Shown here: piece by piece, positions 16,346 through 23,392 of the stretch
Layout of the letters: each line of letters starts with the position of its first letter
Position numbering within the stretch: the first letter of the stretch is position 1
NCBI GenBank assembly: GCA_964553025.1
Contig: CAZKJF010000013.1
Coordinates: 1 to 46,113, forward strand
Reading direction: 5' to 3'
Length of the DNA stretch: 46,113 nt
Source: 2-01-FULL-49-17 sp964553025
Lineage (GTDB): Bacteria > Patescibacteriota > Minisyncoccia > 2-02-FULL-40-12 > GWA2-44-9
The notes under the pieces: generated by a model
The model's input: the letters and a program-made list of their open reading frames with translations, nothing else
Database searches by the model: none
What the model was told of the DNA's origin: nothing
Translations under genes and position numbers: made by a program

Positions 16346-17149
16346 ATGAAACGAATTTTCACAATTCTTTTGCTGGTAACGTTGTGGATTAGACCTGTTC
16401 ATGCCGACGTACAGGACGGCTTTGCGCCACAGAATTTTTCGTATCTGTTCCATCTGTATTTCAGCAACGGCCAGCTGTTCGCCGACCGAGATTTCCAATA
16501 TAAATACGACATCCTGGCTTCGGCCTACCAAGCGCCGACGGTAACGACCGAGTTTCCATACCGCGGCGATATTCTTAATTTTTCCGGTCAGGTTGGCGCC
16601 CACTTTGTTTTTGACCCGCGCCAAGGCGATATCCATTTCACAGAAGGGAAACTTTCGGTAACTGCGCCGTATGTGGCCGATGGAGATCGCGCCGTGTTTT
16701 ACGATTCTCAAAACAACCCGCTGCTGACAATCTCCATCAGCCAAAGTTCATACTGCAACGATGACGGGATCTGCAATGCTGACAACGGGGAAGATTCGCT
16801 CTCGTGTCCCAAAGACTGCAAACAGACATTGCCGGCGCCGCCGCCAACCCAGAACCAGCAATCCGGGAGCAATTCCAGCGGAATTATCAGCGGTCTGTTG
16901 TATGCCGGAGCGGGCGTGGTTGTGATTATCGGATATTGGTGGTATCGCCGCCGCGCCAAAGGCGCGGCGGGCAGCCCACCTGATTTTGTTATGCCGCCAA
17001 CTATGGTTCGCCCAACTCCGCCGGTTCCTCCGTCGCCATCTGCTCCGGCACCCGAGTCTGAAGCCGCGCCAAATATTCCAGCTCCCACGTCATCGACCGA
17101 CCAGCCGTCCACACCTTCAGCTCCACCAACCCCGCAAAATCCCGTATAA
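16346..17149 (+). CDS. Secreted single-pass protein with short Cys motif
   Basis: A 267-residue protein of unknown function. It has a signal peptide (about 1-20, ending PVHADVQ), a beta-rich extracytoplasmic domain (about 25-135), a short Cys-rich segment SSYCNDDGICNADNGEDSLS followed by CPKDC, a transmembrane helix (about 180-197) followed by RRRAKG, and a Pro/Ser/Ala-rich cytoplasmic tail. The Cys motif resembles those on some extracellular adhesion proteins, but I would not name a function. It lies 3 bases after the transglycosylase fusion; an extended -10 (TGCTATACT, about 16310-16318) inside that gene could give it separate expression. Confidence 0.7.
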   Translation: MKRIFTILLLVTLWIRPVHADVQDGFAPQNFSYLFHLYFSNGQLFADRDFQYKYDILASAYQAPTVTTEFPYRGDILNFSGQVGAHFVFDPRQGDIHFTEGKLSVTAPYVADGDRAVFYDSQNNPLLTISISQSSYCNDDGICNADNGEDSLSCPKDCKQTLPAPPPTQNQQSGSNSSGIISGLLYAGAGVVVIIGYWWYRRRAKGAAGSPPDFVMPPTMVRPTPPVPPSPSAPAPESEAAPNIPAPTSSTDQPSTPSAPPTPQNPV

Positions 17150-17150
17150 T
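17145..17150 (+). promoter_or_regulatory. -10 element of the Cys-rich pilin-like gene
   Basis: TATAAT at 17145-17150, overlapping the stop of the preceding gene, then GAAAGAA and the ATG at 17158. The same spacing and similar bases (TATAAT, 6-7 purine-rich bases, ATG) occur before the PrsW-like gene and the 44391 gene. The -35 is not clear. Confidence 0.5.
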
Positions 17151-17157
17151 GAAAGAA

Positions 17158-18846
17158 ATGAAACCAATTCTTAGGATAGCCCTCGCGTTTCTACTTCCGC
17201 TTGGATTTTTTCTGGCCTTTACGCCCGGCGCAAAGGCTGCATGCACGTTTGGGGGTTCATTTAATGGAGACTATTGGATTTCTCCGGTAATTTCCCTCGA
17301 CGAAGTTACCCAGTTCCAGATCCCTGGCAATGCTGATTGTGCCAATAAGACAGTAGCAGTCGATTTCTATGGAAAAGGAGGCACTGATTTCAAGATTGGG
17401 GCTACCAAAATCATACAGGCCACGAGTTCTGGCGTGGTTAGTGGTACTATTGGATTCACTGCATCTGATTTTTCAGGAAAAAGCGGCAACCAGCAGGTAT
17501 ATTTGAAGGCTCACGCCGAAGACGGATCCAGTAATACTGTAACATCCCAAGTTGTCACGGTTCAGTTACCGGCTGGAACGGGCTGCCAGTTAGTTCCGAA
17601 TTCAGCGGTTTGGATTACCACAAATTGGCCCTCGGTGATGCTTCAAGTACAAGGAAGAGAATGTCCGAATTATGGGATTACATTTACCCTCTACAATGCG
17701 AGCGTTCCCAACCAGCCGGTTGGAAGTGTAAATGCGACGTTTAATGCCCCATCGGGTGGAAGTCTTATAAGTACGGCACAGGCCACCGTCCAATGGAATA
17801 CGGGCATTCTTTCAAATCTTTTTTATGGCGGGAAATACTATTTCTCGGCAGCTGCAGGGAATAGTAAAATCCAGAGCAGTCAGATAACTTTGCCGATTGA
17901 TGCTCCTTCCAACAACTCTGGTGGCTCTGGCGGGGGCAGCAATGCTACTGGAACAGGATCTACGGGTACAGGAAATACCGCGACCAAGTCGTATTCGTTT
18001 ACGCTCTTTAATCCGCTCTGCCAGGGCGACAACAGCTCCTGTCCGCAGAATATTTTTGATATCTTCGATATTGTTTCGACATGGATCGTGAACATTTCAA
18101 TTCCGATTGCGGTCATTCTCATCTTGTGGGCGGGTTTCAAGATGCTCACTAGCCGTGGAGTGCCGGCTAACGTTCAGCAGGGCCGCAAGATCATCACCTA
18201 CGTTGTTTTAGGCCTGGCTATCATTTTCATCGGCAAAGGCTTTATCTCGCTTATTTATAGCATCCTAAATCTGGGATCGGGCGCTACTACCGATACCACC
18301 ACGGGCCTCAACGGGCCGAACACGTCGGGCGCGGCCTGCAGCGGCAGCGCCTATGTTCTCGGCAATCAGGTCATCGGCTCCTGCGCCAACGGGTTTGCGG
18401 TCTGCGTCGGCGGCCAGGCGTATTCAAATACCGGTGTGGCGACGGGCGCGAGCTGCTCGAATACTTGCGGCGCGGGCGGTCTCTGCCAAAACGGCATTCT
18501 CAACGACCAGGGGACTGGCATCAAATCGTGCACTCGCGACTCGGATTGCACTCCCACGTCAGCGGGCGCGGGGCTGGGCTACCTATGCAGCAAAAACAGC
18601 GATTGTATTTCCGGCCTGGTGTGCGATAATACACTGTGTAAGCGGCCGGGCGGCAATGCCATCGGCGAAGCGTGTTTAAATACGCAATGCGCCCAAGGCC
18701 TCGCCTGCGATAACACAACGACGGCAAGCGTGCAGATTAATAATCGCACCGTCGGCACCTGTTATCAGCCGCTGTGTAATCAGGATCTCCATAAGTGCAT
18801 CAATAATTCGAATATTACCTGTAATTCAAGCGCTGATTGCCAATAG
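17158..18846 (+). CDS. Secreted protein with VirB2/TrbC-like module and Cys-rich domain
   Basis: A 562-residue surface protein. Residues 1-27 form a signal peptide. An extracytoplasmic beta-rich region follows (30-245), then a Gly/Ser/Thr linker, then a VirB2/TrbC-like module (about 298-375) with two helices around AGFKMLTSRGVPANVQQGRK. The rest is a Cys-rich domain with repeats such as CTRDSDC, CSKNSDCISGLVCDNTLC and QCAQGLACDN, resembling small disulphide-rich extracellular domains. The start is set at 17158, because the ATG at 17149 overlaps the -10. The N-terminal region looks AT-richer than the rest, which hints at a domain gained separately. Likely part of the surface structure of this cluster. 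Confidence 0.75.
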   Translation: MKPILRIALAFLLPLGFFLAFTPGAKAACTFGGSFNGDYWISPVISLDEVTQFQIPGNADCANKTVAVDFYGKGGTDFKIGATKIIQATSSGVVSGTIGFTASDFSGKSGNQQVYLKAHAEDGSSNTVTSQVVTVQLPAGTGCQLVPNSAVWITTNWPSVMLQVQGRECPNYGITFTLYNASVPNQPVGSVNATFNAPSGGSLISTAQATVQWNTGILSNLFYGGKYYFSAAAGNSKIQSSQITLPIDAPSNNSGGSGGGSNATGTGSTGTGNTATKSYSFTLFNPLCQGDNSSCPQNIFDIFDIVSTWIVNISIPIAVILILWAGFKMLTSRGVPANVQQGRKIITYVVLGLAIIFIGKGFISLIYSILNLGSGATTDTTTGLNGPNTSGAACSGSAYVLGNQVIGSCANGFAVCVGGQAYSNTGVATGASCSNTCGAGGLCQNGILNDQGTGIKSCTRDSDCTPTSAGAGLGYLCSKNSDCISGLVCDNTLCKRPGGNAIGEACLNTQCAQGLACDNTTTASVQINNRTVGTCYQPLCNQDLHKCINNSNITCNSSADCQ

Positions 18847-18851
18847 CCATT

Positions 18852-19271
18852 ATGATGAAACGCATTACAACGCTGTCATCCGCATTCTTCTTTACCGCTC
18901 TTGCAGCTGTCGCAGATGTGGCTACGCCGCCGTCTGATAGCGGTTTGGAAAGCCAGCCCGGCGTCAATCTGACGGTGCAAAGTTTATATGGCATTCTCCA
19001 GGGGCTAGTGTGTTGGGCAAGCCGCTTTGTCCTGGTGGCGATGGTCGGTTTCATTATCTGGTACGGAATTTTGTTTATGGTTGCTCGCGGCGATCCCGCT
19101 AAATTCACGCTGGCCAAGAAAAATCTCTGGTATGGAGTTCTGGGTATTATCGTTATTTTGGGCGCTTACACGATCGTTGCAACAGTCGGCAACGGTATTC
19201 AAAGCATCGGAAGCGATCAATCAACGACCGCCTGGAATAACTATATCCCGTTAGATTGCTCAACGTTCTAA
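18852..19271 (+). CDS. VirB2/TrbC-like pilin-type membrane protein
   Basis: 139 residues: signal peptide (about 1-22), a short extracytoplasmic segment, then the two-helix module with helix 54-76, turn FMVARGDPAKFTLAKKN, helix 93-113. The turn, with a Gly/Asp-Pro and basic residues, matches its neighbours. Two ATGs are adjacent (18852 and 18855); the frame opens earlier only through a TTG inside the preceding gene. Probably a pilin-like or inner-membrane subunit of the same machine as the other four modules; that is inference from shape and position. Confidence 0.75.
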   Translation: MMKRITTLSSAFFFTALAAVADVATPPSDSGLESQPGVNLTVQSLYGILQGLVCWASRFVLVAMVGFIIWYGILFMVARGDPAKFTLAKKNLWYGVLGIIVILGAYTIVATVGNGIQSIGSDQSTTAWNNYIPLDCSTF

Positions 19272-19273
19272 TT

Positions 19274-19654
19274 ATGAAATCTTTTTTTTCAAAAGCAGTT
19301 GCCGTCGGTGTCGGAATTCTGCCGATCGCGGTTTCTGCCGCTACCGGTTCGCTGCCGGCCGGCAATCCGATTACTTTTGATTTCATTGATAACCTGGCGG
19401 CTACGCTTTTGAACTTCATCATTGGCTTGGCCGGAGTGGTGATGGTTGGCTCGATCGTCGTAAGTGGTATAATGATTACAACCTCCCGCGAGAATCCGAT
19501 GCGGTTCAAGAGCGGCATTGCCGCGCTGAAGACCGCGGTCTGGGGTTCATTTGTTGTGCTAGGAGTCGGGGTCATCATTAACACGATCTGGGCGCTGGTA
19601 ACCCGAGATTTTTTCTGCCAGGTCAGTCTGCTCGGCGTGTGCATATTCAATTAA
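19274..19654 (+). CDS. VirB2/TrbC-like pilin-type membrane protein
   Basis: 126 residues: signal peptide (about 1-23, ending SAATG), then helix 43-66, turn TTSRENPMRFKSGIAAL, helix 88-109, and a short tail with two Cys (RDFFCQVSLLGVCIFN). Same architecture as the genes on both sides. The ATG at 19274 lies 2 bases after the previous stop; an upstream TTG-type extension is less likely because MKSFFSKAV gives a clean signal peptide. Confidence 0.75.
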   Translation: MKSFFSKAVAVGVGILPIAVSAATGSLPAGNPITFDFIDNLAATLLNFIIGLAGVVMVGSIVVSGIMITTSRENPMRFKSGIAALKTAVWGSFVVLGVGVIINTIWALVTRDFFCQVSLLGVCIFN

Positions 19655-19699
19655 TAACGAACATTCCATGAAATTAACAAGCGTGAATGGGGGTGGGGA

Positions 19700-20023
19700 A
19701 TGAAACAGTTCAAGAACCTTGCGTATGCGGCCGTGGCCGCGCTGCCGGACCCGACCTCCCCGGTATCGGGGCAGCCGGTAACGCTCGCTGAAATCCAAGA
19801 TCGCATCCAGCAGATCGCCCAATTCCTGATTGTGATCAGTTTGGTCATCGCGGTGGCGTTCATCATAATCGGCGGTATCCGCTATATGGTTGCCGGAGGC
19901 GGCGATACCAAAGCCGCGAAAGCGACCATCTACAATGGTATCATCGGCGCAGCCGTCGTATTGGCCGTCGGTGTTATTTTGCAGACCGTTGCCGGATTCG
20001 TCACTCGTTCGTTCTTCAGCTAA
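19700..20023 (+). CDS. VirB2/TrbC-like pilin-type membrane protein
   Basis: 107 residues, the most VirB2/TrbC-like of the set. A short N-terminal part without an obvious strong signal peptide is followed by an amphipathic helix (EIQDRIQQIAQFL), helix 41-60, turn MVAGGGDTKAAKATIYNG, and helix 80-100. Conjugative pilins of this fold assemble into hollow pili. A purine-rich GGGGGTGGGGA stretch precedes the ATG and may act as ribosome binding site. It closes the five-module run; a large palindrome follows. Confidence 0.8.
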   Translation: MKQFKNLAYAAVAALPDPTSPVSGQPVTLAEIQDRIQQIAQFLIVISLVIAVAFIIIGGIRYMVAGGGDTKAAKATIYNGIIGAAVVLAVGVILQTVAGFVTRSFFS

Positions 20024-20040
20024 TTCGGTTGAGTGCACTC

Positions 20041-20084
20041 GACCCAACCATAACGCCGCCGTACGGCGGCGTTATGGTTGGGTC
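20041..20084. repeat. 44-bp perfect palindrome
   Basis: GACCCAACCATAACGCCGCC is matched exactly by its reverse complement across a GTAC centre, giving 22-bp arms. It follows the last pilin-like gene and precedes the methyltransferase by 10 bases. There is no T-run on either side, so it is not a typical intrinsic terminator, though it may still end or slow transcription. Confidence 0.85.
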
Positions 20085-20094
20085 CTGATTCCGC

Positions 20095-20652
20095 ATGACC
20101 CCCTATCACTGGATTCTCCTTGCCGTTGAAGTCGCCGTGCTCACGTGGCTGTGCGTAATTTTTATTTCCGGCGTTCATTCTTCGATCGCCGGCGCCCCCT
20201 ACGTTCCGACGCGGCCCTGGCGAGTGAGGCGCATTCTGGATTTTGCCGACTTAAAACCCTCGGATGTATTCTACGATTTGGGCTGCGGCGACGGTCGCAT
20301 GATCATCGCGGCCTGCCGAACGTTTCACGTCGCCAGGGCTGTCGGCTATGAAGCTACGCTTTGGCCGGCCCTGAAAGCGCGAACCCTCATTCGCATGAGA
20401 AAAGTTGCCGGCGCCGAAATTCACCGCGCCAACATTCTGAAAGCCGATTGCCGGCCGGCGACGTTCACATATCTATATCTTTTTCCGGAAATCGTTGATT
20501 CTTTGGCGGCAAAACTGGCCGGAGAATTGCGATCGGGCGCGCGGGTGCTGTCAGTCAGTTTTCCAATTAATACCGCTCGGCATCCCGAATTCACATTGAA
20601 AAAATCGCAAAAAATCGATAGTATTACGGCGTATCTGTATGAACGGAAGTAG
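20095..20652 (+). CDS. Membrane-anchored class I methyltransferase (FAM173/ATPSc-KMT-like)
   Basis: 185 residues: one N-terminal transmembrane helix (about 6-27), then APYVPTRPWRVRRILDFADL and the SAM motif DVFYDLGCGDGRMIIAA. This order, with a membrane anchor and a Thr/Pro-rich lead-in, resembles the small FAM173-like methyltransferases, some of which modify lysines on membrane proteins; the substrate here is unknown. The stop codon TAG (20650-20652) is one base before the mature tRNA-Leu sequence, so mRNA and tRNA are probably made as one transcript and cut apart. Confidence 0.75.
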   Translation: MTPYHWILLAVEVAVLTWLCVIFISGVHSSIAGAPYVPTRPWRVRRILDFADLKPSDVFYDLGCGDGRMIIAACRTFHVARAVGYEATLWPALKARTLIRMRKVAGAEIHRANILKADCRPATFTYLYLFPEIVDSLAAKLAGELRSGARVLSVSFPINTARHPEFTLKKSQKIDSITAYLYERK

Positions 20653-20653
20653 C

Positions 20654-20740
20654 GCTCTCGTGGCGGAACTGGCATACGCGCTGCGCTTAGGACGCAGTTC
20701 CCGAAAGGGATTAGAGGTTCAAATCCTCTCGAGAGCACCA
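20654..20740 (+). tRNA. tRNA-Leu (anticodon UAG), CCA encoded
   Basis: 87-nt class II tRNA: acceptor GCTCTCG/CGAGAGC, discriminator A, encoded CCA, anticodon stem CTGCG/CGCAG with loop CTTAGGA (anticodon UAG), long variable arm TTCCCGAAAGGGAT. Its last five bases (CACCA) are the first five of the 60-bp inverted repeat that follows. Confidence 0.95.
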
Positions 20741-20795
20741 AAAAGAAAAAGTTCCTTGCATTTCTGATTTTCGCGGGGGTGGATTTCTTCTAAAA
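20736..20795 (+). repeat. Left 60-bp inverted repeat, starting in the tRNA-Leu 3' end
   Basis: Bases 20736-20795 match the reverse complement of 21592-21651 at all 60 positions. The repeat begins with the CACCA of the tRNA, continues AAAAGAAAAAGTTCC, and ends at TTCTTCTAAAA. The match stops abruptly on both sides. Confidence 0.9.
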
Positions 20796-20813
20796 AGGAG
20801 CCGCAGAAACATC

Positions 20814-20855
20814 AAAAGGCCTGATTGCCAACGGGCAATCAGGCCTTTCTTCTTT
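20814..20855. terminator. Bidirectional terminator after the HIT gene
   Basis: 15-bp stem AAAGGCCTGATTGCC/GGCAATCAGGCCTTT (20815-20829 and 20834-20848) with a four-base loop and T-rich sequence on both strands. It lies 14 bases after the HIT stop and could also end the tRNA-Leu transcript. Confidence 0.8.
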
Positions 20856-20869
20856 ATCAGACAGGTAAA

Positions 20870-21322
20870 CTATTCGCGGATTTTTTTCGCTAGGTCAGCC
20901 AATTTTTCATCATTTTCTCGTTTGTAATCATGGGAAGAAATGTAGCCCTCGTATTTTTCAAAATATTTGTCTACATTTGATTTGAGGGGCTTCCATTCAG
21001 TCATTTTAGTGCCATGCATCGGAAACAATTTTGCGTGGACATGATCAACGCCAAAACCCTCAAAAAACATCCCCGTTCTGCCAACATCGTCAAGTTTTGT
21101 ATCAAGTAGTTTAGCTGTTTGCTTGGCCGCTTTAACTAGACCGATTAAAACATCTTCAGGAAGGTCAAAAGGATATGACGGGTAATGCTCTTTCGTGATC
21201 ACGACAGAAAAGCCTTCGGTGTTTGGGAAGATAGAAAGAAAGGAGAGATATTTATCGTCCTCCCATATTTTATGCGCTGGAGCTTCTCCTTTTGCAATTT
21301 TACAAAAAATACAATCCATCAT
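20870..21322 (-). CDS. HIT-family protein
   Basis: A histidine-triad nucleotide hydrolase/transferase-like protein of 150 residues. It starts MMDCIFCKIAKGEAPAHKIW (paired Cys typical of the family), continues NTEGFSVVITKEHYPSY and has the active-site motif HVHAKLFP. The C-terminus (about 110-150) is longer than in minimal HIT proteins. Codon use is A/T-rich compared with neighbours. It lies alone between 60-bp inverted repeats next to a tRNA, which suggests lateral gain. A -10 TATAAT lies 11 bases before the ATG; another ATG follows at once, so the exact start is uncertain by one codon. Confidence 0.85.
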   Translation of the reverse strand: MMDCIFCKIAKGEAPAHKIWEDDKYLSFLSIFPNTEGFSVVITKEHYPSYPFDLPEDVLIGLVKAAKQTAKLLDTKLDDVGRTGMFFEGFGVDHVHAKLFPMHGTKMTEWKPLKSNVDKYFEKYEGYISSHDYKRENDEKLADLAKKIRE

Positions 21323-21565
21323 ATTTTGAATTGATTATATTGTATCAGAAAGTTTCTGACATGGGAAGTAAAGAGTAAAATCAGAAATTCCAATTAAGTA
21401 TCCGCCGCGCATTCCTTCCGCACCCTCCTGCGCGGCGGATACCAAATCCCCGCAAAAAAGAGCCAAGGCAAAGCAAATCCTTTTCCTCCCGCAAAAATAG
21501 TTTTGCTTTGCCTCGTCCGAATTGCATTTCGCTCCGCCATACTGCCCGAGACCTTGAGGGCAGAA

Positions 21566-21580
21566 CACCAAAAAGAAAAA
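21566..21580 (+). repeat. Short direct copy of the tRNA-adjacent repeat
   Basis: CACCAAAAAGAAAAA repeats the first 15 bases of the left 60-bp repeat in the same orientation. A 12-base copy (CACCAAAAAGAA) occurs again at 21783-21794. They may mark repeated insertions or remnants of a tRNA-end target. Confidence 0.6.
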
Positions 21581-21591
21581 TGTCCTTTCCA

Positions 21592-21651
21592 TTTTAGAAG
21601 AAATCCACCCCCGCGAAAATCAGAAATGCAAGGAACTTTTTCTTTTTGGTG
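21592..21651 (-). repeat. Right 60-bp inverted repeat
   Basis: Exact reverse complement of 20736-20795, including a copy of the tRNA CACCA end as TGGTG at 21647-21651. The distance between the outer ends is 916 bp. Confidence 0.9.
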
Positions 21652-21792
21652 TTGCCGAGTGAAGCGAGGCGGTGGCGGGGCGATTCGTCGAGCGTACGAT
21701 TTTGTTTCAAGCCACCACGCGCTCCGCGCGTGGCACATTGTCAGCGATTTTGAAAATAGGTGCGAGCTTGGTAAAATAAATACACCAAAAAG

Positions 21793-21821
21793 AATAACGG
21801 CCCGCGAAGCGGGCCGTTATT
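21793..21821. terminator. Terminator overlapping the vanW-like stop codon
   Basis: 13-bp stem AATAACGGCCCGC/GCGGGCCGTTATT with loop GAA. The stop codon of the minus-strand vanW-like gene (21819-21817) lies inside the hairpin. T-rich sequence (TTCTTTTTGG) follows on the minus strand. Confidence 0.8.
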
Positions 21822-22989
21822 CGTAGGGATTTTTCTCGAGCGGATACGCGTTCGGAGATTTGTAGTTGGAGGCGAAGATACGGGAAACCGAGGTGCCGTC
21901 GCTATAGGCGATGGTGCGAGTGAATGAAGCTTTCATGGAGCCGTCGGGCTGAATGTCGTACTGATACGGCCCGTCGACTGCAACTTTTCGGCCGTCGCTG
22001 GTGCCGTAGAGATCAAAATATATCTTGGTTCCCGAAATGTGTGTTTGAATCAGGATATTGCCGGGCGTATCATTGGTAAATTTCAGGTCGCTCACGCCGG
22101 GATAGATGGTGGCGTCAAAGCCCTGGGGGTTGTAGTAGGCGACAGGGAAGGAATGATTTCGGCGTTCGTTGATCGGCAGGCCGGCATAGATCGCAGCTCG
22201 AAACAAAGTCGTTGAAACTTGGCAGATGCCCCCGCCGTATTCGTACTCCAGCTTATTGTCCTTGATGACCTTTTCCGGCGCATAGCCGCTCTCGGCGTCT
22301 ACGGGACCCAGAATGTCATTGAAAGAAAACGTTTCACCGGGCTTGATGATGTGGCCGTTGTAGCGCTGGGAAGAGACTTTAATGTTTTGGATGCGGGACG
22401 CGCTGGAGCCGGCGAAGTTTGATTCGCCGGTGGCCAAATGATCGGTGATGCCGAGCTGGGCGATGGTTTGTTCGGTAATGACGGGGTTAACGGGCTGGAC
22501 AGCAAGTGTCACCTGGCGAGCGTTTGCATAGAGAGCGTGGCGGATGGCATCGCTGCTGGTCTCTACGTCGAGCGTACGGCCCAGGCGCGCGGGGGAAATG
22601 ATGGTGACTTTGCTGCCGTCGAACGTAAAGCGGGCGTCCACGGGATCACGGTCGACCGTGCCGGCCAGCGTTGCAACATAGGTCTCCAAGCGGTCAGAGA
22701 CGCGCGTATCGGTCTGGCCGGTATAGGTGCGGGTATATGATTCCAGCCAGGAAGCGATCTCGGATTTCGGGATCGTAACGGAAACATCATCGACGGTCGC
22801 CTGAAGGTCATGGGTCGCCGCTTGTTCAAGAGTCTCGGAGAAGTTCGCCACCGAAGCCGTGGCCGGATGGAGACGGGGAGCAAGCAGGAAATAGCCCCAC
22901 GCGCCGAGAGTAAAAGCCAAAACCGCGGCTGCGCCGATAAACAAAAAATGCCTGATAAAATGGCGGAATGAAGATGAGAAAATTGCCAT
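21817..22989 (-). CDS. VanW-family protein with peptidoglycan-binding-like N-terminus
   Basis: A 390-residue membrane-anchored protein. One transmembrane helix (about 15-36) leads to an extracytoplasmic region. Residues about 45-180 resemble the domain found before VanW in YoaR-like proteins (ISPARLGRTLDVETSSDAIR). The VanW domain follows with SSASRIQNIKVSSQRYNGHI, IKPGETFSFNDILGP and GGGICQVSTTLFRAAIYAG. The family occurs in some vancomycin-resistance clusters, but its biochemical role is unknown and resistance should not be assumed. It is the third gene of prsW-like, hsp20, vanW-like, starting 3 bases after the hsp20 stop. Confidence 0.85.
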   Translation of the reverse strand: MAIFSSSFRHFIRHFLFIGAAAVLAFTLGAWGYFLLAPRLHPATASVANFSETLEQAATHDLQATVDDVSVTIPKSEIASWLESYTRTYTGQTDTRVSDRLETYVATLAGTVDRDPVDARFTFDGSKVTIISPARLGRTLDVETSSDAIRHALYANARQVTLAVQPVNPVITEQTIAQLGITDHLATGESNFAGSSASRIQNIKVSSQRYNGHIIKPGETFSFNDILGPVDAESGYAPEKVIKDNKLEYEYGGGICQVSTTLFRAAIYAGLPINERRNHSFPVAYYNPQGFDATIYPGVSDLKFTNDTPGNILIQTHISGTKIYFDLYGTSDGRKVAVDGPYQYDIQPDGSMKASFTRTIAYSDGTSVSRIFASNYKSPNAYPLEKNPYE

Positions 22990-22992
22990 GGC

Positions 22993-23391
22993 TTACGAGG
23001 AGACCTGGATCTTTTTACCGCGCTTGTCGAGTTTCGGCAGTCGAATGGTAAGAATCCCGTTCTTGTAGGAAGCTTTGGCGCTGTCAGCGTCTACGTCGAC
23101 AGGAAGAATAATGGCGCGTGAGAAAGAGCCCCAGTAGAGTTCCTGATGATAGTAGTCGCCGGAGCGGACTTTTTCTTGCTGGTGGCGGGTACCCTTGATG
23201 GTAACCATATCGCGAGTCACGGAAATATCAATATCATCTCGAGAAACGCCGGCAATCGTGGATTGGATAACGATCTCATCGTCGGTTTGAAACACGTCAA
23301 CCGTCAAATGGCCTTCGCTTGCCGTTTTGGCAGGTTTGGAAACCGTGAGTTCCGCTTCGTATTCAGGTTGTTCGTGAAGTACATCGTCCAT
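22993..23391 (-). CDS. Hsp20/alpha-crystallin small heat-shock protein
   Basis: ATP-independent chaperone of 132 residues. The alpha-crystallin domain begins around residue 28 (HLTVDVFQTDDEIVIQSTIA) and ends with the family signature KASYKNGILTIRLPKLDK, then KKIQVSS. The N-terminal arm is short. It starts one base after the prsW-like stop and ends 3 bases before the vanW-like gene, so the three are one operon; the mix of intramembrane protease-like protein, chaperone and surface protein suggests envelope stress, by inference. Confidence 0.92.
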   Translation of the reverse strand: MDDVLHEQPEYEAELTVSKPAKTASEGHLTVDVFQTDDEIVIQSTIAGVSRDDIDISVTRDMVTIKGTRHQQEKVRSGDYYHQELYWGSFSRAIILPVDVDADSAKASYKNGILTIRLPKLDKRGKKIQVSS

Positions 23392-23392
23392 G

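Larger units (their letters stand above)
21323..21816. other. Gene-free, hairpin-rich segment
   Basis: Nearly 500 bases with no convincing gene. It holds a 14-bp inverted repeat GTATCCGCCGCGCA (about 21398-21411 with 21429-21442), a 12-bp one AGGCAAAGCAAA (about 21464-21512), the right 60-bp repeat (21592-21651), a hairpin CCACGCGC/GCGCGTGG (about 21715-21735) and short copies of CACCAAAAAGAA at 21566 and 21783. Open frames of 85 and 114 codons on the minus strand run through these repeats and look accidental. Confidence 0.6.

Noticed and set aside
21335..21738. Two minus-strand frames (85 and 114 codons) near the right inverted repeat
   Set aside because: They run through inverted repeats, overlap each other in different frames, and have no start signals or plausible composition.
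21817..22989. Vancomycin resistance function for the VanW-like gene
   Set aside because: The VanW domain alone does not confer resistance and no vanHAX-type genes are nearby.
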